Below, piece by piece: positions 35,321 through 44,187 of a stretch of 64,000 nucleotides of DNA (its first letter is position 1; each line of letters begins with the position of its first letter). The position numbers and the translations under genes were made by a program. The DNA is from Oscillospiraceae bacterium. Its GTDB lineage: Bacteria > Bacillota_A > Clostridia > Oscillospirales > CAG-272. The notes beneath the pieces were generated by a model. The model made no database searches. It was not told the origin of the DNA and worked only from the letters and a program-made list of their open reading frames with translations. The stretch is from NCBI GenBank assembly GCA_015063335.1, contig SVUH01000003.1:15763-79762 (forward strand), read 5' to 3'.

Positions 35321-36799
35321 TTAAAGTATTATACAAATAAGTCCATTGCTTCCCTCGTTTATAATACGTTCAAGCGTTTCGGAAAGCTTGGTTCTGGACT
35401 CCTCGGACATATGCTCAAGCTTGGTATGTAAGCCATCGTTTACAAGCTCGTAAAGGCTCTTTCCAAACATATTGGATTCCCAGATCTTGGCGGGATCTGC
35501 TTCTAATTCTCTTTGCAAGTGCTTGACAAGCTCCTCGGACTGCTGTTCAGTACCTACTATCGGATTGATCTCAGTTTCGATATTTGCCCTTATCATGTGA
35601 ATGGATTGAGCTGAGGCGCAAAGCTTAACTCCGTATCCACCCGATTGCTTGACGATTTTAGGATCTTCAAGGCGGAGATCATCAATAGAAGGCATTACTA
35701 TACCGTAGCCCTTTTCTTCCGCCAATTCCAATGCCTCGGCAACACGCTCATACTGCTTCTTTGCAGCAGCAAGGTCTTTAAGCAGCGCGATTAACGTCTC
35801 CTCGCTATCTATTTCAAACCCTGTCAGTTCGCTGATAACGTCATAATACAAGGATTGGTCAAGCTCTACGCGGATTGATGCCTTGCCGTTTCCGAGATTT
35901 ATTTCGTCAAGTGAATACGATTTAATATATTCATTTTCGCTAAGCATGCTCACAGCGGCCTTTATATCTCCTGCCTTGTGGATCTTCTCGGCGCATGCAC
36001 GTGCGCTTGAATATATTGAGGATTTAATTTCATGCGTTGAGTCAATTGCGCTCATCCAGCTCGGCAGCTTTATTTTAATCTCCGACACAGGAAACTCATG
36101 CAGCACAAGATCCAAAATATTCTTTATATCTTCAAAGTCAAGATCAATACAGCTCACAAGCGCTACGGGAACCTTGTATTTTGCTTCTAATTCATACGCA
36201 AGCGCAATTGCCTTTTCAGAGGTTGGCTGCGCTGAGTTCAATATCATTGCAAACGGCTTTCCTATAGCCTTAAGCTCATTAACAACACGCTCCTCTGCGT
36301 CGACGTAGCTTTCTCTTGAGATCTCTCCTATCGTTCCGTCCGAGGTAATAAGCATACCAATGGTCGAATGCTCCTTTATTACCTTCTCCGTTCCCATCTC
36401 TGCCGCCTCGACAAATGGCATAGGTGCCTCCTGCCATGGAGTATGTACCATTCTTGGCTGACCGTTTTCGATAGTTCCAAGTGCCTCGTTTACGATATAA
36501 CCAACGCAATCTATCATCTTAACGCGCAAAGATGCACAATCATCAAGCTTGATAGTAACCGCCTCGTCAGGCACAAACTTCGGTTCGGTCGTCATAACCG
36601 TTTTACCTGCCGCAGACTGCGGCATTTCGTCTCTCGCTCGGTCGCGGGAATATCCGTCATCGATATTCGGAAGGACAAGCGCCTCCATAAATCTTTTGAT
36701 AAAGGTGGATTTACCCGTGCGCACGGGGCCTACGACTCCGATATAAATATCACCGCCCGTCCTTTCGGCAATATCCCGATAAATTGAGTGTTCACCCAT
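35321..36799 (-). CDS. spoIVA: Stage IV sporulation protein A
   Basis: ATPase that polymerises on the forespore surface and forms the basement layer of the spore coat. The 492-residue protein has the N-terminal TRAFAC-like domain with Walker A GPVRTGKST, the MIDCVGY strand and a conserved middle and C-terminal region ending in Leu-Ile-Cys-Ile-Ile-Leu. The ATG at 36797-36799 follows GGGAGG by 9 bases; a TTG two codons upstream is less likely. Its ribosome binding site lies inside a long inverted repeat. It is last in the minus-strand run uvrC-rsmD-coaD-spoIVA. Confidence 0.95.
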   Translation of the reverse strand: MGEHSIYRDIAERTGGDIYIGVVGPVRTGKSTFIKRFMEALVLPNIDDGYSRDRARDEMPQSAAGKTVMTTEPKFVPDEAVTIKLDDCASLRVKMIDCVGYIVNEALGTIENGQPRMVHTPWQEAPMPFVEAAEMGTEKVIKEHSTIGMLITSDGTIGEISRESYVDAEERVVNELKAIGKPFAMILNSAQPTSEKAIALAYELEAKYKVPVALVSCIDLDFEDIKNILDLVLHEFPVSEIKIKLPSWMSAIDSTHEIKSSIYSSARACAEKIHKAGDIKAAVSMLSENEYIKSYSLDEINLGNGKASIRVELDQSLYYDVISELTGFEIDSEETLIALLKDLAAAKKQYERVAEALELAEEKGYGIVMPSIDDLRLEDPKIVKQSGGYGVKLCASAQSIHMIRANIETEINPIVGTEQQSEELVKHLQRELEADPAKIWESNMFGKSLYELVNDGLHTKLEHMSEESRTKLSETLERIINEGSNGLICIIL

Positions 36800-36805
36800 A
36801 AACAA

Positions 36806-36860
36806 TATCCTCCCAATTGATTTAGCAATTTATTTTTCTGCTAAATTATATGGGAGGATA
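36806..36860 (-). promoter_or_regulatory. 22-bp imperfect inverted repeat covering the spoIVA ribosome binding site
   Basis: Arms 36806-36827 and 36839-36860 match at 18 of 22 positions around an 11-base loop. The outer 10 bp pair TATCCTCCCA with TGGGAGGATA. Read on the minus strand, the 3' arm contains GGGAGG, the Shine-Dalgarno sequence of spoIVA, so the folded RNA would hide it. Confidence 0.7.
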
Positions 36861-36884
36861 TTTCACATTATGAAAGCTTTTTAT

Positions 36885-37388
36885 TTAATTGTTTTTCCTT
36901 TGAGATAGGATCGCGCATATCTCATCTATTGCCGTTTTTGGAAGCATACCGTCAAGTGAGTCGTTGTTCTTCATTTTTTCTCTTACGGCAGTAGAGCTCA
37001 GATCAGAATATCGGCTATCAGCCTTGAGCAGAACGGTTTTAGCTAAGGGGTTCTTCTCGGCGTTAAATTCTGCCATTTTTTGCTCGTACTCGTAGTCAGC
37101 CTGATTTCTGTACCCCTTAACGATCGCATCTGCAGAAAGCTCCTCTGCAAGCTTCCAGAGCATTCCACGCGAGGATATAACTCTTACGTTGCAGGCGTCG
37201 CAAAGCGCCGCTCTTGCGATTCTTTCTCTCTGCTCAATGGTAAAGATATACTTTTTTTGATCGTTTATCATAACCGCAAGATAAACCGTATCGTAAAGCT
37301 GTGCGGCGCGTTTGGCAATATCAATATGTCCGTAAGTTATCGGGTCAAAGCTGCCCGGTACTATTGCAACGGTTTTTCCGTCCTTCAT
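36885..37388 (-). CDS. coaD: Phosphopantetheine adenylyltransferase
   Basis: Fourth step of coenzyme A synthesis: transfers AMP from ATP to 4'-phosphopantetheine. The 167-residue protein has the nucleotidyltransferase TxGH-type motif in VPGSFDPITYGHIDI, the KGYRN segment and YSDLSSTAVRE near the C terminus. It begins 2 bases after rsmD, the very common rsmD-coaD pair, with a GGGGAG site inside the rsmD end. Confidence 0.96.
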   Translation of the reverse strand: MKDGKTVAIVPGSFDPITYGHIDIAKRAAQLYDTVYLAVMINDQKKYIFTIEQRERIARAALCDACNVRVISSRGMLWKLAEELSADAIVKGYRNQADYEYEQKMAEFNAEKNPLAKTVLLKADSRYSDLSSTAVREKMKNNDSLDGMLPKTAIDEICAILSQRKNN

Positions 37389-37390
37389 GC

Positions 37391-37957
37391 TTACTCCCCC
37401 ATTTCAGGCATAAGAATAGTTATAAACGTTCTTCCGTATCTTGACCTTTTAATAGTCTTAAACTCTTCTTGAAGTGCTTGGTTTTTATCAAAAATATTTT
37501 CCTCACCACTCTCGCAAACAATAAGCGTGCTTTGCTTTAAAAAGCCACCGTTCAAAAGTGCTTGTAGCGCAAGCTGATAAAACCCCGAGGCATACGGCGG
37601 ATCAATAAAAATCAAATCAAATTTTTTGCCCGTGCTTTTCTTTAGATACGACAGATACTCGTCCTTACGAATGTCACATTTCTCGTGGAGCTTGGTTTTT
37701 GCGGCATTTTCTTTTATTATTTTGATTGCGTCCGTAGATTTATCTACAAGTACCGCGCTTGCCGCTCCTCTACTGATCGCTTCAAGCCCCATCTGACCCG
37801 ATCCCGAAAAAAGATCCAGCACTTCTCTTTCCTCAATATCTCCTTGAAGCATGGAAAACACAGCCTCTTTTACGCGCTCAGCCGTAGGTCTTGTGGCATC
37901 TCCATCCAAGGTTTTAAGACGTATGCCCTTAGCCGTTCCGGATATTATTCTCATCAT
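37391..37957 (-). CDS. rsmD: 16S rRNA (guanine966-N2)-methyltransferase
   Basis: Methylates G966 of 16S rRNA. The 188-residue protein begins MMRIISGTAKGIRLKT, has RPTAERVKEAVFSML, the SAM-binding LDLFSGSGQMGLEA and the catalytic IDPPYASG. The first ATG overlaps the uvrC stop by 4 bases. It is followed by coaD with a 2-base gap. Confidence 0.95.
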   Translation of the reverse strand: MMRIISGTAKGIRLKTLDGDATRPTAERVKEAVFSMLQGDIEEREVLDLFSGSGQMGLEAISRGAASAVLVDKSTDAIKIIKENAAKTKLHEKCDIRKDEYLSYLKKSTGKKFDLIFIDPPYASGFYQLALQALLNGGFLKQSTLIVCESGEENIFDKNQALQEEFKTIKRSRYGRTFITILMPEMGE

Positions 37958-39816
37958 TTGTTAAAGTCACCGTCCTCGTCATTCTTGTGAAAATACGAAT
38001 ATACCGCAGTTGCGTCCTTTTCGCCTATTCCCGAAACCTTTGATATATCCGCCTGAGTTGCCGCCTTAAGCTTTGAAAGCGTGCCAAAATACGTAAGAAG
38101 CCTTCTTGCCTTTGCCTCGCCTATACCGGGAATATCCCTCAACGATGAGCGAGTAAGCGTTGCGCTTTTGGCTCGCGTTGTTTTACCGACTGTAAAGCGG
38201 TGGACCTCCTCCTGTATACCGTAAATAAATGTAAATATAGTTCTGTCCTTGGCAATATTGATCTCCTGCGTATCGGTACAGAGTGCTCGCGTCTTATGGA
38301 AATCATCCTTTACCATACCGAAAACGGGAATATCCACTCCCGCCCCAAAAAGGACCTCCTTCGCAACAGAAACGTGTCCGCGTCCGCCATCAACAAGTAT
38401 CAAATCGGGATATTCAGAAAACGATCCGGACGTATCATCTTGTAAGTGCTTTATGCGGCGTGTCAAAGCTTCTCTCATTGAAGCATAGTCATCGGGTTGG
38501 TTCAGCATTTTAATATTAAACGCTCTATAATCGCTCTTGGATCTTTTACCGTTTTTGTAAACGACCATTCCTGCCGTAATATTTTCCTTACCGATATTTG
38601 ATATGTCGTAAGCCTCAATGCGCTCCGGAACGCTTTCAAGCTCCAGAAGCCTTGCGAGGCTAAACGTAACGTTTTCGTCCTTTTGAGCCTCCTTTGTGCT
38701 CTGCTTTACCTTTTGCTCGGCGTTAGACACAACAGTGTCGCACAGCGCTTTTTTATTTCCGCGCTCGGGCGTTTTGAGAGATACCTTTCTTCCCGCTTCA
38801 CGGCAAAAATACTCTTCAAGTACCGCCACGTCATCAGCATCAAGCTTAAAAGAAGTCAAAACTTCCTTTGGAATACCCTCGCGCTTCTTATAGTGCTCGA
38901 CTAAAAACGCACAAAGCGCGCCGCCGTCCATTTCCGTTTCGGCGCTGAAAATAAAATCACTCTTATCAATTACTGCGCCACCTCTTACGTACGCGCAGGA
39001 AATACATGAGAAGCACTCGTCCTGCCAGAGTCCAAACACATCCATTTCTGTATCAGGCGAGGCAACCACCGTCTGCTTTTGGTGCAAAGCATCTAATGCC
39101 TCGATAGTATCACGGCATTTTGCCGCCGCCTCAAAATATTCAGCTTCCGCAAATTCTATCATTTGAGACGAAAGTTTTTTCTTTGATTCAGCGGTATTTC
39201 CCTTTAAAATGTCTGTCGCACATTTTATAAGTGAATGATATTCTTTCTTTGTAACGTTACCCGTACAAAGTCCGCAGCATTGCCCTATTTGATAATAAAG
39301 ACAAGGTCTTGACTTTCCTATATCCTGCGGAAATTTGCGTTTACAAGTAGGTATTCCCAAGCTCTTATGAAGTATGTCAATCAGAGCGTATGCAGTAGAC
39401 GAACCGGAAAACGGTCCAAAATATTTAGCCTTGTCAGACGTTCGTGAACGAGTAAAGGCTATTCTTGGGTATTCTTCGTTAGTTATTTTTATATAGGGAT
39501 ATGATTTTGCGTCCTTCAGCTTGATATTATATTTAGGCGAATACTGCTTGATCAGCGTATTTTCAAGCGTAAGTGCTTCAATTTCCGTTTTGCATATTAT
39601 AAAATCGAAGTCCTCCGCAAAATAAACCATACGTGAGGTCTTAGCGTTCTTTTGAGAATTTTGAAAATACTGCGATACTCTGTTTTTTAGCTTTCGTGAT
39701 TTTCCAACATAAATAACCTTGCCGCTCTTATCCTTCATTATATAAACGCCAGGAAGCAAGGGCAGCTCATTCGCCTTTTCAAGCAGCTCATTAGTTCTCT
39801 TTATCGTTTGGGGCAT
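37954..39816 (-). CDS. uvrC: Excinuclease ABC subunit C
   Basis: Dual-incision nuclease of nucleotide excision repair, 620 residues. The N-terminal GIY-YIG domain (PGVYIMKDKSGKVIYVGK) is followed by a four-cysteine cluster (CKRKFPQDI, CLYYQIGQCCGLC), a UVR motif, an RNase H-like nuclease domain (EAYDISNIG, LILVDGGRGH) and C-terminal helix-hairpin-helix motifs. The ATG at 39814-39816 has AAAGGAG upstream; a longer frame to 39897 would run into ptsH. uvrA and uvrB lie about 9 kb away. Confidence 0.96.
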   Translation of the reverse strand: MPQTIKRTNELLEKANELPLLPGVYIMKDKSGKVIYVGKSRKLKNRVSQYFQNSQKNAKTSRMVYFAEDFDFIICKTEIEALTLENTLIKQYSPKYNIKLKDAKSYPYIKITNEEYPRIAFTRSRTSDKAKYFGPFSGSSTAYALIDILHKSLGIPTCKRKFPQDIGKSRPCLYYQIGQCCGLCTGNVTKKEYHSLIKCATDILKGNTAESKKKLSSQMIEFAEAEYFEAAAKCRDTIEALDALHQKQTVVASPDTEMDVFGLWQDECFSCISCAYVRGGAVIDKSDFIFSAETEMDGGALCAFLVEHYKKREGIPKEVLTSFKLDADDVAVLEEYFCREAGRKVSLKTPERGNKKALCDTVVSNAEQKVKQSTKEAQKDENVTFSLARLLELESVPERIEAYDISNIGKENITAGMVVYKNGKRSKSDYRAFNIKMLNQPDDYASMREALTRRIKHLQDDTSGSFSEYPDLILVDGGRGHVSVAKEVLFGAGVDIPVFGMVKDDFHKTRALCTDTQEINIAKDRTIFTFIYGIQEEVHRFTVGKTTRAKSATLTRSSLRDIPGIGEAKARRLLTYFGTLSKLKAATQADISKVSGIGEKDATAVYSYFHKNDEDGDFNK

Positions 39817-39893
39817 ATTAAGCTCCTTTAAAATCAATATTAAACCATACGGGGCTGTCACACCATAGGCGCGACAACCCCGTACAAAGCAGA

Positions 39894-40163
39894 TCATTCA
39901 AATTCTGCAAATCCTGTATTTATAAGATTAGCCAATCCGTTTATAGCCTCTGTTTCATCAAGTCCCTCGGCGCTGATGGTAACTGTCATTCCCTTTGCGA
40001 TACCAAGTGACAAAACGCCAAGCAAGCTCTTTGCGTTGATTTTACGGTCTTCCTTTTCTATCCACACAGACGACTTGTACGAATTTGCCTTTTGAATAAA
40101 GAACGTAGCGGGTCTTGCATGCAAGCCTATGTTATTTGTTATAGTTACATCTATTTTAGTCAT
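39894..40163 (-). CDS. ptsH: HPr family phosphocarrier protein
   Basis: Phosphocarrier of the sugar phosphotransferase system, 89 residues. It has the active-site His15 in GLHARPAT and the regulatory Ser46 in NAKSLLGVLSLG that HPr kinase modifies in Firmicutes, so it can act both in sugar uptake and in CcpA-type control. The RKINAKS context is less canonical than the usual motif, so a Crh-like or second HPr is possible. It has its own promoter and lies 77 bases before uvrC. Confidence 0.9.
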   Translation of the reverse strand: MTKIDVTITNNIGLHARPATFFIQKANSYKSSVWIEKEDRKINAKSLLGVLSLGIAKGMTVTISAEGLDETEAINGLANLINTGFAEFE

Positions 40164-40232
40164 AAAGTTTGCTCCTGTTCGTATGCATATTAAGCAGAAA
40201 CCGTAAAGTTACAGCAATAATACTTTATAAAT

Positions 40233-40261
40233 AGTATATCAAAAAAACCGTATAAAATCAA
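40233..40261 (-). promoter_or_regulatory. Sigma-A promoter of ptsH
   Basis: On the minus strand TTGATT (40256-40261), a 17-base spacer and TATACT (40233-40238), about 70 bases before ptsH. The rest of the 214-base gap from 40164 to 40377 is AT-rich with nothing else clear. Confidence 0.7.
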
Positions 40262-40377
40262 TAGCGAAATATTGGTTATTTTCAATAAACTTTTAGCTTT
40301 AAAAGTGCCAAAACACCCTCATTTTTCACACTTTTTTGATTTTTTTGCTAAAAAATACGTTTTTCTTCAACAATTAG

Positions 40378-40926
40378 TTACTGTTCTGCTTCAACCGCCG
40401 TAATTTCTTCGATCCTTATGGTAATAGAAACAAGCTCGGTACGAACGTCTATTTTCTGTCCAGGAGCAATATAGGTTGAGCCGTTTACCAAAAATCCGCT
40501 CTCCTCTGAATATCTTCCGCTGCAGATAAGTCTTCCCTCTGCGTTAACTCTCGTTTGCGTGTCGGGATATTTAACTTCAACAATCGATCCGTCCGTCTTT
40601 GTAAAATACATAGACGCAGGGACAATACCCGCCAGCGCTTCCGTACCGTTTTCGGCAGCATTCGTAAGAACGCCAAAGCGCTCACCGCTTGAAGCGAAAA
40701 ATACCTCATCGCCTATTTTAATATAGTTTGGTGTCGTGTGACGAATATCCTCTACTGTATAACTGACGGTGTAATCAGAAATGTTTTGGGTTGAGGAGAT
40801 CCAATCAAGTATATTATATCTGAAATACACACCAACAACGGCAACGATTATCAACAATATAATTACAACGTCCAGGATCCCAAATCTGGGGGCTGTTCCG
40901 GGTGCTCTCTTCTTTTTTTCTCTCAT
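40378..40926 (-). CDS. DUF4330 protein, copy 2
   Basis: A 182-residue membrane-anchored protein. A basic start is followed by one transmembrane helix (about 16-36) and an exported beta-rich domain containing YTVEDIRHTTPNYIKIGDEV and RLICSGRYSEESGFLVNG, the pattern I associate with DUF4330. The last 20 residues are strand-rich and acidic. It lies 9 bases after its paralogue and ends the rimM-trmD run. The function of DUF4330 is not known; the context suggests cell-surface polysaccharide. Confidence 0.75.
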   Translation of the reverse strand: MREKKKRAPGTAPRFGILDVVIILLIIVAVVGVYFRYNILDWISSTQNISDYTVSYTVEDIRHTTPNYIKIGDEVFFASSGERFGVLTNAAENGTEALAGIVPASMYFTKTDGSIVEVKYPDTQTRVNAEGRLICSGRYSEESGFLVNGSTYIAPGQKIDVRTELVSITIRIEEITAVEAEQ

Positions 40927-40935
40927 AACAACTCC

Positions 40936-41466
40936 TTACTGCTCCTCTACGCCAATGCAAAACGCTTCGCAAGCAAAATCTGGGAATTTAGTATATATCT
41001 TCTCTCCAACGGCGATTCTTGTGCCGTTAACGGTATATCCCGCCCCTTCTTCATAGCGCGCGTCAGCCGTGATCGTAATTCTTAGGTCGTACTTTCCATC
41101 GATTTGCGATATCACCCCGATACCACTATCGGTTTCCTGCTGCAGATCGTATCTCAGCTCGGAATATGGATTGTTTTCAACAGCCTCAACGTATCCGATC
41201 TCACCCTTTGAAACAGAATCCTGAACAAGTTGTGCAGCCGCAATATTATTTATATATTGGCCGTCAACGCCCTTTACCTCTAACACGTAACGAATTTGTA
41301 CCGTTCTGTCTGCGGTTATATTTTTAACTAAAGATGTGGGCAAAAACAAATACACGAGGCCGGCAGTTATCAGCAATACAACAACAATCAGCAAAAAGTC
41401 AATGAGGTTGAATTTTTTGCGTGAACGCTTTTTTATCTGTTGTGTAGAATTATTAATTTCGTTCAT
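40936..41466 (-). CDS. DUF4330 protein, copy 1
   Basis: A 176-residue paralogue of the downstream gene with the same plan: basic start (KKRSRKKFNLIDF), one transmembrane helix (about 22-44) and an exported domain with RYVLEVKGVDGQYINNI, a conserved YSELRYDLQ segment and RITITADARYEEGAGYTVNG. The shared ending (x-VNGT-x-I-x-x-G-x-K) shows a tandem duplication. AAAGGAG precedes the ATG. It follows the ligase-like gene by 19 bases. Confidence 0.75.
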   Translation of the reverse strand: MNEINNSTQQIKKRSRKKFNLIDFLLIVVVLLITAGLVYLFLPTSLVKNITADRTVQIRYVLEVKGVDGQYINNIAAAQLVQDSVSKGEIGYVEAVENNPYSELRYDLQQETDSGIGVISQIDGKYDLRITITADARYEEGAGYTVNGTRIAVGEKIYTKFPDFACEAFCIGVEEQ

Positions 41467-41485
41467 ACCAAAGCTCCTTTTATTT

Positions 41486-43474
41486 TTACATTTGAACGTC
41501 TATCGAAGAAGAACAGTCGTAAGACACTTCATGAATTTTCGTCTTTTCGATCTGCCGTTTTCCTATTCTGATACATGCGATCCCCAATGCAAGCGATGCC
41601 CAGAACATAAAGAATATTCTTTGATTATACCAAACGTAATCAAACATTCCCATGATCAATAACGAGCAAACTGCGCAGAAGGCGGCCATCACAAACAGGT
41701 AGCTCTCGCGCGATACCGATGACTTGGAGTATTCAAAGCTCTTTTGCATATAGAAGAATATTATAAGTCCGAAGCACAAGAGTCCACCGACACCCATACT
41801 TATTAGGATCTGCAGATACAGGTTGTGGCTGTGGACTGCCGACTCAATGCCTGCATATGCATAAACAGGATAAAGCTCTGCAAACGCCGAATTTCCGTAG
41901 CCAATTCCGCCCCAGAAATATTCCTTTAACATTTCGGCACAGCCCTTCCAAGTATAGACTCTGTACAGAGTCGACGAGTCTGCAATATTACCGATGCTTG
42001 CAAAGCGTCTCACGATATTTTCGGGAAGAACGAACGGTAAAAACGGTATTGCAATAAGGGACGCAAAAATCGCGCGCATCGTCTTTCTGCTGTAGAAAAG
42101 GAAAAATGCAGTCGCACAAATGATAATAGCAAGCCACGCGGCACGCGACCAAGTAAACACGGAACACAGCACGATCATTAAACAAGAAATTACGCAAAGC
42201 GCACGGCTTCGTTTGGTTTTACAGGACACCGTCTGATACAAAGCGAACGGGAATACGACTGCAAGGTAAGCCGCCAAATAATTGGGATTTTCAAACAGCG
42301 ATGTCGTTCTTCCGTAAATGTCAGTAAAATAATCGAGATCAAGCCATGCATTTGTTGAGAGCCCAAGAACATACTCCATCACACCGATAAAAGCAACCGT
42401 GCTTCCCGCGCTAACAATAGCGACAAGACATCTACGGAGCCATTTTTCTGTTCTTATAAGGTTTACTACCAAAAAGTATATACAACCTAAAATGCATGCA
42501 ACGACCGCCGATATGAGTGAATCTCTGCCGCCTACGGATATAGCCCCCGAGAAATACGTGAGTATAAGGAAAATAATCACGGAGCAATCAATAAGCTCAA
42601 CCTTAAATATACGCTTTCCTCTTATGAGCTTAATAAGATAAGAGGCAACCGTTATAAGAACAAGAGCTATCAACGAAAGCGTCGGATTTTCCAAGAACGA
42701 AAAGAACGGTAGTCCAAAAAGGCATATCAAAACTCCGATTTCGGGCGCATACATAATAAGAATGACCGCAACACACGCCGCAAATCCAAGAATTATACTT
42801 ATAGGATGCACGATGAATGTAAAAACTCCCGCCGCTATTCCAAGCAAAACAGACGAGCCGCCGCGCTTATTCTTTTTGGTCACGTTTCCATCGAATGACT
42901 CGTTTCTGTATCCAAGCGCATCAACAAATATCGCACCTGTCATGCGTCCGTTTTGGACAGCCTTGGCAAGCGTTAGCTTTGAGATGTTCATAGGAATAGC
43001 AAGAACACAAACCGCTATACCCACGAAAAGATAATCCGCATCTGCCTTTCCCATTACGGGTAACAACATCTTAGTAAAGTAAACGAGTACCGTATATATA
43101 CCGAACGTAAGGAAAAACGTTCCGTATGATTTTAGCGGAATAAATGCAAGCGAACAAATCTTTTGACGTATTTTTTTTAGAAAAAAGCTATTTTCAAAGC
43201 TTCCCGAAAGATACTCCCGTATCCTTCTTATAAGCTTTTTGTTCTTTTTTCCACCACTGAAATAGTCAACTACATAACCGTTTTGAAAGGACTCAGAAGA
43301 CGAAGAATACGATGAAAACAAGTAGCCGAAAAAGCCTTTAATAAATGCGTTATAAATAAGATCCGACAGCTTGTCAAACAAATATACAAACAAGCTCACG
43401 GAAGCAAGTCCTCGAACGCCGAGCTTTCTTGCACCGTTATTCTCTGCCGTATTCGACTCTTTATGCTTTTTCAT
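41486..43474 (-). CDS. O-antigen ligase/polymerase-like membrane protein
   Basis: A 662-residue protein with about 12 or more hydrophobic helices and the Wzy_C/WaaL-type core: TWSRAAWLAIIICAT, then a periplasm-side loop with GGIGYGNSAFAELYP and the HSHNLYLQILISMG motif. Such proteins join or polymerise cell-surface glycans at the membrane. The N-terminal about 80 residues are cytoplasmic and unrelated. The ATG at 43472-43474 has AAAGGAG located inside the end of trmD, so it is translationally linked to that tRNA-modification gene, an unusual neighbour. Confidence 0.82.
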   Translation of the reverse strand: MKKHKESNTAENNGARKLGVRGLASVSLFVYLFDKLSDLIYNAFIKGFFGYLFSSYSSSSESFQNGYVVDYFSGGKKNKKLIRRIREYLSGSFENSFFLKKIRQKICSLAFIPLKSYGTFFLTFGIYTVLVYFTKMLLPVMGKADADYLFVGIAVCVLAIPMNISKLTLAKAVQNGRMTGAIFVDALGYRNESFDGNVTKKNKRGGSSVLLGIAAGVFTFIVHPISIILGFAACVAVILIMYAPEIGVLICLFGLPFFSFLENPTLSLIALVLITVASYLIKLIRGKRIFKVELIDCSVIIFLILTYFSGAISVGGRDSLISAVVACILGCIYFLVVNLIRTEKWLRRCLVAIVSAGSTVAFIGVMEYVLGLSTNAWLDLDYFTDIYGRTTSLFENPNYLAAYLAVVFPFALYQTVSCKTKRSRALCVISCLMIVLCSVFTWSRAAWLAIIICATAFFLFYSRKTMRAIFASLIAIPFLPFVLPENIVRRFASIGNIADSSTLYRVYTWKGCAEMLKEYFWGGIGYGNSAFAELYPVYAYAGIESAVHSHNLYLQILISMGVGGLLCFGLIIFFYMQKSFEYSKSSVSRESYLFVMAAFCAVCSLLIMGMFDYVWYNQRIFFMFWASLALGIACIRIGKRQIEKTKIHEVSYDCSSSIDVQM

Positions 43475-43478
43475 CGCG

Positions 43479-44180
43479 TTATCTCCTTTCGTATTTTTCA
43501 AATAGATCGGGGCGTCGCTCCTTGGTCAGCTCTATTGCCCTTTCCCTTCTCCATTTATCTATGTTTTCGTGATGTCCCGATATGAGAACGTCAGGCACTG
43601 TTACTCCGTGAAACTCATACGGGCGCGTATATTGTGGATATTCAAGCAGTCCGCCGGTAATGCTTTCATCAAGATAACACTCCGGTGCGGCAAGTACTCC
43701 ATCAACGAGTCTTGCAACACTGTCAACAAGTATACATGCGGGGATCTCTCCACCCGTGAGAACAAAATCTCCGATTGATATTTCCTCATCAACTATTTCG
43801 TCTATAATTCTTCGGTCAACACCCTCATAATGTCCGCACAAAATAACAAGATGCTCGCACTGCGAAAGCTCCTCTGCCTTTTCTTGGTTAAGTATCTTTC
43901 CTGCCGGTGACATATAAACTACCTTGCGCTCTCCCGAGACGTATTTTCGTTTATTGAGTATCGCTTCGTAGCAATTATATATCGGAGGCGCCATCATAAG
44001 CATTCCCTTGCCTCCGCCATAAGGAGTATCGTCAACTCTGCGGTGCTTGTCTTGCGTGTAATCGCGAATATTATGACACTCTATCTCGATAGCGCCGCTT
44101 TTCTGCGCGCGTCCGAGAATACTTTCTCCGAGCACGTAATTAACAAGCTCGGGAAACAACGTCATAATATCAAAAATCAT
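43479..44180 (-). CDS. trmD: tRNA (guanine37-N1)-methyltransferase
   Basis: Methylates G37 next to the anticodon, preventing frameshifts. The 233-residue SPOUT protein has the start FDIMTLFPELV, DDTPYGGGKGM, the knot segment CGHYEGVDRRI and GDFVLTGGE. It lies 7 bases after rimM, the normal rimM-trmD order; rpsP before and rplS after are absent here. Its last codons carry the ribosome binding site of the ligase-like gene. Confidence 0.96.
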   Translation of the reverse strand: MIFDIMTLFPELVNYVLGESILGRAQKSGAIEIECHNIRDYTQDKHRRVDDTPYGGGKGMLMMAPPIYNCYEAILNKRKYVSGERKVVYMSPAGKILNQEKAEELSQCEHLVILCGHYEGVDRRIIDEIVDEEISIGDFVLTGGEIPACILVDSVARLVDGVLAAPECYLDESITGGLLEYPQYTRPYEFHGVTVPDVLISGHHENIDKWRRERAIELTKERRPDLFEKYERR

Positions 44181-44187
44181 AAATACC

